Source of the DNA: Adlercreutzia equolifaciens DSM 19450
GTDB lineage: Bacteria; Actinomycetota; Coriobacteriia; Coriobacteriales; Eggerthellaceae
Direction of reading: 5' to 3'
DNA length: 64,000 nucleotides
Assembly: GCF_000478885.1 (NCBI RefSeq)
Contig: NC_022567.1
Coordinates: 2,728,001-2,792,000, forward strand
Below are positions 58,868 to 64,000 of this stretch, in pieces. Each line of letters begins with the position of its first letter. Position 1 is the stretch's first letter. Below the pieces are notes generated by a model. The model worked only from the letters and a program-made list of their open reading frames with translations, was not told the origin of the DNA and searched no databases. Both the position numbers and the translations under genes were made by a program.

Positions 58868-59716
58868 TTAAGCGATTTCGCCCTGCATGCCACCGGTTAC
58901 CGCACCAGCGCAGCCGCCGTCAACCGGCAGGTTGACCGCCGTGATGAAACGGGACTCGTCAGAGGCCAGGAACAGATAGGCGTAAGCGATATCGAGCGGA
59001 TCGATAGCCTGCTGGGTGGTCTGGGCTGCAATGAGGCCCTGGGCCATCTCCTTGGGGATGTTGGACATGGCCTCGGTCCACACCAGACCGGGGGTGATGG
59101 AATTGCAGCGGATGCCGAAGGGACCGCCCTCGGCAGCGAGCTGACGGGCCAGAGCCAGGCATGCGCCCTTGGCGGCCGCATGGCAGGCCTGGGGGGAGTT
59201 GGAACCCTGCAGGCCCACGGTGGAGGAGGTGATGATGATGGAGCCGCCACCGGCCTCGATCAGATAGGGCCACGCGCAGTTGCACACGTTGTACACCAGA
59301 TCGAGCTCGTTCTGGATGCCGTAAGCCCAGATGTCGGGGGTCATCTCGCCGAAGGGAGCCATGCCCGGGTGCGACGCGTTGTTGATGACGATATCAATAC
59401 CACCCATGAGCTCGGCGCAGTCGGCCACCCACTTCTTCACGGCCTCGTAGTCGGAAAGATCCACGTCGAAACCCGCGGCCTTGTAGCCCTTGGCCACCAA
59501 CTCGTTGGCCACCTCGGCAGCCACGCCCTTGGAGCGTCCGGAGCCGCACACGAAGGCTCCCTGAGCGCACAGCAACTCCTGGGTCACGCGGCCAACGCCC
59601 TTGGTGGTGCCGGTCAGCAACACGCGCTTACCTTCCAATCGCTTGCCCAGAGACTCCTCCGGAGCGACGAGCTTACCGAAATCGGGAGCGCCAACGAGCT
59701 TGGGGATGTTTGCCAT
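58868..59716 (-). CDS. ddr: Dihydrodaidzein reductase (short-chain dehydrogenase/reductase)
   Basis: The 282-residue length equals that recalled for characterised dihydrodaidzein reductases. The nucleotide-binding loop is TGTTKGVG (35-42) and the structural motif is NNAS (112-115). The catalytic serine is in ITSSTVG (164-165) and the lysine is K183. The usual tyrosine four residues before that lysine is H179 (ACHAAAKGA), an important deviation from the SDR signature. It reduces the C4 ketone of (S)-dihydrodaidzein to trans-tetrahydrodaidzein. The gene lies downstream of tdr and upstream of the membrane protein. Confidence 0.9.
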   Translation of the reverse strand: MANIPKLVGAPDFGKLVAPEESLGKRLEGKRVLLTGTTKGVGRVTQELLCAQGAFVCGSGRSKGVAAEVANELVAKGYKAAGFDVDLSDYEAVKKWVADCAELMGGIDIVINNASHPGMAPFGEMTPDIWAYGIQNELDLVYNVCNCAWPYLIEAGGGSIIITSSTVGLQGSNSPQACHAAAKGACLALARQLAAEGGPFGIRCNSITPGLVWTEAMSNIPKEMAQGLIAAQTTQQAIDPLDIAYAYLFLASDESRFITAVNLPVDGGCAGAVTGGMQGEIA

Positions 59717-59795
59717 AATGATTCCTTTCTCGAATCTCTTCTCTCACGAAAACCGCGCGACGCGAAATCGGCCGTGCGGCCTTGCGCACTAAGGG

Positions 59796-61259
59796 TTAGG
59801 CCTGCTGGGCTGCGAAATGACGGCCCGCGATACGGCCCGAGGTGTGAGCGAAGCCGTTAGCCGCGCCCGGCACCTCCATGTTGTAGGAGTCGCCGTACAG
59901 GCCCGTAGCGTCCAGACCCACGGCGTACAGGCCGGGAATGGGCTCGTAGTCCTTGTCGACTACCTGCATATTGCCGTTGATGCGAATACCACCGGCGGAG
60001 CCCATGGTGCCCGTGGCGAGGGCCACAGCATAGAACGGCGGGGTAGAAAGCGGACGCAGGTACTTCTCCTGCTTAAAGAACGCCTTGTCGTCACCCGTAG
60101 CGCACGCCTCGTTGTAGGTAGCCACGGTAGCGGCGAAGTTCTCCGGGGACACGCCGATCTTCTCGGCCAGCTCCTCGGGAGTGTTGGCCGCGAAGGCCAC
60201 GCCGTCGGCCACGTCCTGATCGAGCTCCATACGCAGGCGATCGAGCGGGCGGCCGAACACGACGAACTCGCCGATGGAGATCTCGGAGCCGTTCTCAGCA
60301 AGACGGTCGATGTTGGCCTGGTCGAGCACCGACCACACAATGCCGTCGGGCTGCTTGCCGTACAGCGGGCCGATATCGCCGATGTTCTCGGCGGTGCCCT
60401 CGTTGGCGAAGCGGCGGCCGGTCTTGTTGATCCAGATGGCACCCGGCTGCACGCCAGCGGCGCCGATGTGGGAGTCCATGGCCTTGTCGCGGGCGCCGGC
60501 CGCCAGAATGGGGCAGGTGACGATGTTGGTGTCGTCGGCGCCAGCGGACAGGGCCATCATCAGGCCGTCGCCCATGTTCTGCAGCGGCGTGAGGGTGTTC
60601 ATGTTGTAGGCGCTGGGCGCGAACCAGGAATACTTCGCGATGAGCTCGGGGTTGGAGCCCATGCCGCCCGTGGCCAGAACCACGGCCTTGCCGCCCACGC
60701 GCAGGGGCTCGCCCTCGGACTCGGCGACCACACCCACAACCTTGCCGTCCTCAATGATAAGCTCGGTGGCCGGAGTCTCGGTGAAGATGTCCACACCGGC
60801 GTGCTCCACGGCCGACAGCAGTAGTTCCTGCACGCGAGCGCCCAGGCCGTCGGGCAGATGGAAGGTCCACACCTCGTTGGGATCGTCATAGGCAGCGATG
60901 GTCACCGTCTTGTACTCCACGCCCAGATCCTTGAGGAAATCGATGGTATCGGCGGAGTTGTCCACGAAGGCGCGCACCACGTCGAAGTTTGCGCGATAGT
61001 GGCTGTACGCGTTGAACTTGTCATAGCCCTCCTGCTTGGTGGGGAAATGACGGTCGGGATGGGCCGGCTTCCCCAGCTTCTTCTGCTCGCTCGACTCGAA
61101 GGCAGCAGTGCCCTCGGCGAACATGGACAGGCCGCCCGTCTCGGGCATTTTCTCGAGGATGACCACGCTCTTGCCAGCGCGGGCCGCCTCGAGGGCCGCG
61201 GACTTCCCCGAAGCCCCGCCGCCGACGACGACCAGGTCGTACTCAGTATCGAACGCCAT
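59796..61259 (-). CDS. tdr: Tetrahydrodaidzein reductase (fumarate-reductase-like flavoprotein)
   Basis: A 487-residue flavoprotein, again the length recalled for the characterised enzyme. FAD is bound by VVVGGGASGKSAALEAA (about 10-26) and by the C-terminal GLYAVGLDATGLYGDSYNMEVPGAANGF region. The middle domain is the fumarate-reductase/succinate-dehydrogenase type capping domain. There is no Tat signal or heme domain, so it is cytoplasmic, unlike many related Eggerthellaceae reductases. It turns tetrahydrodaidzein into (S)-equol, removing the C4 hydroxyl and opening the reaction with a reductive step. Confidence 0.9.
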   Translation of the reverse strand: MAFDTEYDLVVVGGGASGKSAALEAARAGKSVVILEKMPETGGLSMFAEGTAAFESSEQKKLGKPAHPDRHFPTKQEGYDKFNAYSHYRANFDVVRAFVDNSADTIDFLKDLGVEYKTVTIAAYDDPNEVWTFHLPDGLGARVQELLLSAVEHAGVDIFTETPATELIIEDGKVVGVVAESEGEPLRVGGKAVVLATGGMGSNPELIAKYSWFAPSAYNMNTLTPLQNMGDGLMMALSAGADDTNIVTCPILAAGARDKAMDSHIGAAGVQPGAIWINKTGRRFANEGTAENIGDIGPLYGKQPDGIVWSVLDQANIDRLAENGSEISIGEFVVFGRPLDRLRMELDQDVADGVAFAANTPEELAEKIGVSPENFAATVATYNEACATGDDKAFFKQEKYLRPLSTPPFYAVALATGTMGSAGGIRINGNMQVVDKDYEPIPGLYAVGLDATGLYGDSYNMEVPGAANGFAHTSGRIAGRHFAAQQA

Positions 61260-61322
61260 GCTCTTCTCCTTCTCTTTTCTTATGCGTCGGCATCCCCGGA
61301 CGAGATGCCGTACTGCCCTGAT

Positions 61323-62237
61323 TTAGGAAAGCGCCGCCGTGAGCGCAGGAACCACCTTGTTCAAGTCGCCGACGATGCCGTAGGCGCAAGCGCGGAAAAT
61401 GGGCGCCTCGGGATCGTTGTTGATCGCGACGATGGTCTTGGCACCGCGCACTCCGGTCATGTGCTGGGGCTGACCCGAAATACCCACCGACACGTAGAGG
61501 CGCGGGGCGATGCGCTGGGTAGAAGTGCCCACCACGCGGCCATGCTCGAACCAGCGGTAGTCGTCGCACAGCGAAAGGCTGCAGGCGATTTCAGCATCCA
61601 GCGCCGAGGCCAAAGCTTCGGCCAGGGCCAGCTGATCCTTGCTCGTCAGGCCACGGCCGACACCCACCACGCGGTTGGCGCTGGCGAGGGAAGCCCCACC
61701 CTCCTCGCCGGCATGGGTCGCAGTGATCGCAAGGGGCGCGACAGCTCCTTCGGCGACGACCTCAACCGGCGCGGCAGCCGCTGCTTCCACATCGTCGGAG
61801 CCGTCAGCCACCAGTGCCACTACCGGCGCGGTGGTCTCGAGCGTTTCGACGGCGCGCTGCTCGGCCACCAGGCGATCAACGACTTTCACATCCCCCTCGA
61901 AGGCGACGTTGCTGACCGACGAAGCGACAGCGGCATCAAGCTCGGCGGCGACAGCTCCGGCGAGAACACGGGAGGCTGCAGCATTCGGCGCGAGCACGAC
62001 ACCCGGCTCCAAAGCCTTGACCGCCTCGGCCGCCGTGGCCGCAAAGGCCTCGACAGGCGTTGCTTCCGGCGCGTCAATCCAGGCCACCGACGCCACGCCG
62101 CCAGTTGCCACCGTGTCGGCCAGGGCGCGGGAACCCGCGACGACGGCCTTCACATCTGTGCCAGCGCGCTTGGCTACCGCGAGCAGCGTGCCCACCGGCA
62201 CCTCGTCGGCAACGATAATTACCACGTTGTTGCTCAT
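61323..62237 (-). CDS. etfA: Electron transfer flavoprotein alpha subunit
   Basis: A 304-residue EtfA. The C-terminal FAD domain has VGVGRGLTSKDQLALAEALA, SVGISGQPQHMTGVRGAKTI and AINNDPEAPIFRACAYGIVG, the family signature with Cys-Ala in place of the usual Ala-Asp before Tyr-Gly. It forms a dimer with EtfB encoded 29 bases upstream. Place in the equol operon suggests delivery of electrons to the daidzein or tetrahydrodaidzein reductase; this is inference. Confidence 0.94.
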   Translation of the reverse strand: MSNNVVIIVADEVPVGTLLAVAKRAGTDVKAVVAGSRALADTVATGGVASVAWIDAPEATPVEAFAATAAEAVKALEPGVVLAPNAAASRVLAGAVAAELDAAVASSVSNVAFEGDVKVVDRLVAEQRAVETLETTAPVVALVADGSDDVEAAAAAPVEVVAEGAVAPLAITATHAGEEGGASLASANRVVGVGRGLTSKDQLALAEALASALDAEIACSLSLCDDYRWFEHGRVVGTSTQRIAPRLYVSVGISGQPQHMTGVRGAKTIVAINNDPEAPIFRACAYGIVGDLNKVVPALTAALS

Positions 62238-62266
62238 GAGAGAATCCTTTCTTGCGTTCAGTGCGA

Positions 62267-62986
62267 CTAGAGCACGCCGTCGGCCTTGAGAGCGCTTACC
62301 AGCTGCTCCACGGCATCGGCAGGATCGGATCCATCGAACAGGCGCGACGAGGTCGCCTCGGGCAAGCGCGTGCCGCGAGAAGAGAAAGCCGAGCGGTCGC
62401 CTTCCACGGTCTTGGTGTCCGACGGCTTCTTGCGAGCGGCGAGCACCTGGCGCATGCCGGGCTTTTCCTCTTCCTCGCGACGAGCTGCCACATCAACCAC
62501 AACCGGACCCGTTACCGCGACGTCCTGAGTGCCCATGCCGTGGCGGCGGGTCACAACCAGGCCACCGTCGGCGATAGCCACCTCATCCACGGCGGTCAGC
62601 AGGGGCCACCCCAGAAGGGCTGCCACCAGCGGGGCCACCATGGGATCCCAGTCGGCGTCGCCCATAGCAACCAGCCCCGTGCCTTCAACACCCTTGATTT
62701 CCTCAACCAAGGCGCGGGCCATGGTCATAGAGTCGGTGGGCACGGGGAAGCCCTCCAACACCACCGTGCGCTCGGCGCCGCGTGCGGCTGCAAACGACGT
62801 GTCGCCACCGCCCACGCACAAACCAACCACCTCGTCACCGTTGGCGGCCGCCATAGCGCAGGCCATGGCCGCATGATCGTCGTCGCCCACATCATGGCGG
62901 GCCGTGCTCCAGTTCACCGTGCCGTCGACACGCACCAGCGCGTCATCGGGATTCGGAGCCCACTTGAAAATTGCTACTGCCTTCAT
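62267..62986 (-). CDS. etfB: Electron transfer flavoprotein beta subunit
   Basis: A 239-residue EtfB. It starts MKAVAIFKWAPNPDDALVRV, a variant of the usual 'K-x-V-P-D' opening, and has the AMP/FAD-binding region (GDEVVGLCVGGGDTSFAAAR, GLVAMGDADWDPMVAPLVAA). The C-terminal arm wraps the alpha subunit. A spacer of 21 bases separates it from the racemase gene upstream. The unusual opening sequence suggests some divergence from bifurcating EtfB proteins. Confidence 0.92.
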   Translation of the reverse strand: MKAVAIFKWAPNPDDALVRVDGTVNWSTARHDVGDDDHAAMACAMAAANGDEVVGLCVGGGDTSFAAARGAERTVVLEGFPVPTDSMTMARALVEEIKGVEGTGLVAMGDADWDPMVAPLVAALLGWPLLTAVDEVAIADGGLVVTRRHGMGTQDVAVTGPVVVDVAARREEEEKPGMRQVLAARKKPSDTKTVEGDRSAFSSRGTRLPEATSSRLFDGSDPADAVEQLVSALKADGVL

Positions 62987-63007
62987 TGCTTTCCTCCGCC
63001 GCAGTCG

Positions 63008-63460
63008 TTAGGCGTACAGGTCGATGCCCATGTCGCGGGCCACTGCCTGGCCGACCGGGTCCTCATCGGGGAACTCGTTGAGAGCCACTTCGATGTTGTG
63101 GGTCTTCGGCTGCGGGGGGATGATGCACTCCTTCATCAGGTTGTGCTCGAAGTACACGCCAAGCTCGACGCCCTTGGCCTTCAGCTCGTCCATGGCCTCC
63201 TGGATGTTGTCCACGCGCAAGGCGATGCCCTTGATGCCCTCGCCGTGAGCGGCCAGATACTGCGAGAAGCCGATGGGGTCGTCGGCGGCCGTCGGGGAGG
63301 ACACCTCCATGCCGCCGCTGCGCGGCAGCGCCACCTTCAGCTTCACATGCTCGTCATCAAACGGCCCGTAGAACTCGACCCCGAACAGGTCGTTGAAATC
63401 CCTCATGGTCTCGGCCGCGTCATTGGCCACGACGCACACGCGAATCAGCTTGCCCTTCAT
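63008..63460 (-). CDS. ddrc: Dihydrodaidzein racemase (VOC/glyoxalase superfamily)
   Basis: A 150-residue protein of the vicinal-oxygen-chelate fold, related to methylmalonyl-CoA epimerase. It has paired beta-alpha-beta modules starting MKGKLIRVCVVANDAAETMR and a second containing DDPIGFSQYLAAHGEGIKGI. In equol producers the corresponding gene encodes the racemase that turns (R)- into (S)-dihydrodaidzein. It is the first gene of the operon here. The identification rests on fold, size and position. Without context it would be annotated only as a VOC protein. Confidence 0.85.
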   Translation of the reverse strand: MKGKLIRVCVVANDAAETMRDFNDLFGVEFYGPFDDEHVKLKVALPRSGGMEVSSPTAADDPIGFSQYLAAHGEGIKGIALRVDNIQEAMDELKAKGVELGVYFEHNLMKECIIPPQPKTHNIEVALNEFPDEDPVGQAVARDMGIDLYA

Positions 63461-63525
63461 GGTTTGGCTCCTTCCAAACGACTTGGTTGCGGCACTCGGC
63501 TTTTCGCCAGGCCCGATGTGCCGTC

Positions 63526-63564
63526 ATCATAGGAGGTATGAAGGTGGGTTCCCTAGCCCCGAAC
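63526..63564 (-). promoter_or_regulatory. Probable promoter and operator of the equol operon
   Basis: On the minus strand a good -10, TATGAT (63531-63526), has no recognisable -35 at the right distance (AGGGAA). Instead a palindrome GTTC-9 bases-GAAC (63548-63564) covers that place, about 37 bases upstream of the predicted start. A missing -35 with a palindrome in its place suggests activator-dependent transcription. Confidence 0.45.
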
Positions 63565-63609
63565 GTATAGGAGTTGGGATATAAATTGCTTCACCGATAA
63601 GAGACGAAA

Positions 63610-63639
63610 GACACCCTTGACCTGCGGCACAAGGGTGTC
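63610..63639 (-). terminator. Terminator of the NarL-type regulator gene
   Basis: GACACCCTT and AAGGGTGTC form a perfect 9-bp stem with a 12-nt loop, followed on the minus strand by TTTCGTC. It separates the regulator from the equol operon. Confidence 0.7.
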
Positions 63640-63669
63640 GAATGAGTATTCTTTCGGATACGGAAGAGG

Positions 63670-64000
63670 CTAGCGGGGAAGATGGCGCGCCGCATATACA
63701 GCAGCCTGCACACGATTCTGCACTTGAAGCTTGTCGATGATGCGGCTGACATTCTTCTTCACCGTCGGCTCGCTGATGAACAGGCGCGTAGCCACCTCCT
63801 GATTCGACAGGCCGTCCATCAACAGGCAGAGAATCTCGCGCTCGCGCTGGGTCAACAGCTTCATAAGGCCCGAATCGGCGTCGGAGAAAGCCGGCTCCTG
63901 CCCATCAGAAGAGCGCAATGCCTCTTGCAGATGGGTGCGAATGGATCCGTCGAACACCACCTCTCCGCAAACCATTCCCCAGATAGTGCCGCGAAGCCGG
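63670..64000 (-). CDS. NarL/LuxR-type response regulator, C-terminal part (partial)
   Basis: The reading frame is open to the window edge, so the gene continues beyond base 64000. What is visible is the end of a receiver domain (LRGTIWGMVCGEVVFDGSIR) and a complete LuxR-type helix-turn-helix with LTQREREILCLLMDGLSNQE, then VATRLFISEPTVKKNVSRII. It points toward the equol operon on the same strand and is the best candidate for its regulator. The sensor kinase, if any, would be further right. Confidence 0.9.
   Translation of the reverse strand, partial: RLRGTIWGMVCGEVVFDGSIRTHLQEALRSSDGQEPAFSDADSGLMKLLTQREREILCLLMDGLSNQEVATRLFISEPTVKKNVSRIIDKLQVQNRVQAAVYAARHLPR

Noticed and set aside
59796..61259. 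Respiratory fumarate or urocanate-type reductase
   Set aside because: No Tat signal, no FMN-binding or heme domain, and operon context with the other equol enzymes favours tetrahydrodaidzein reductase.

Overview
The window is a high-GC actinobacterial chromosome segment, most consistent with an equol-forming member of the Eggerthellaceae (Coriobacteriia), probably Adlercreutzia or a close relative. The case rests on gene content: a complete set of genes for turning daidzein into (S)-equol, molybdopterin oxidoreductase and [FeFe]-hydrogenase modules of a gut anaerobe, class III ribonucleotide reductase, and the fhaA-fhaB-pstP-rodA/pbpA-pknB block typical of Actinobacteria. No tRNA, rRNA, CRISPR array or intact transposon was recognised. 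All assignments were made by reading the sequence; nothing was searched against a database.

Layout. 1-105 is the tail of an ABC ATPase. 190-4422 (minus) holds a PspA protein, a glycine-rich membrane protein, a universal stress protein and a UbiB-like kinase. 4686-12120 (plus) is the growth and division signalling operon: two FHA proteins, PP2C phosphatase, a natural fusion of a SEDS polymerase with a penicillin-binding protein, and a PASTA kinase. It is followed by mscS, a candidate 6S RNA on the opposite strand and nrdG. 14148-21136 (minus) is a phosphate block: a PhoR-like kinase without membrane segments, a PhoB-like regulator, a Na/Pi cotransporter and pstSCAB. 21708-27633 is a DMSO-reductase-type locus in which the catalytic subunit (one-base frameshift) and the divergent LysR regulator (internal deletion) are both broken. 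27663-32066 is an accessory patch: a DUF4143 ATPase with three 33-bp-phased repeats upstream, a Tat-protein remnant, a Fic protein and a HipA-like kinase. 32249-39560 holds nrdD with NrdR boxes, an ECF transporter with fused ATPases and a homocysteine-methyltransferase-like protein. 39561-46278 contains C-rich small-RNA candidates, an acidic protein and two YhgE/Pip membrane proteins.

46610-63460 (minus) is the centrepiece. Read in the direction of transcription it has a VOC racemase, EtfB, EtfA, tetrahydrodaidzein reductase, dihydrodaidzein reductase, a small membrane protein, daidzein reductase, FixC-like and FixX-like proteins, then a NuoF/GltD-like flavoprotein, [FeFe]-hydrogenase and its maturases HydE, HydG and HydF. 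A NarL-type response regulator, cut by the window edge, lies just upstream. The proposed logic is that hydrogen or NADH electrons are routed through flavin and ferredoxin carriers to the three reductases that reduce the isoflavone step by step.

The intergenic DNA carries several dispersed repeat families: a 150-bp AAATGCCA-bounded element (2 copies), a hairpin with a conserved TTGACTCG loop (2 copies with covarying stem), REP-like palindrome doublets (2 loci) and a GTGCGA inverted/direct repeat cluster.
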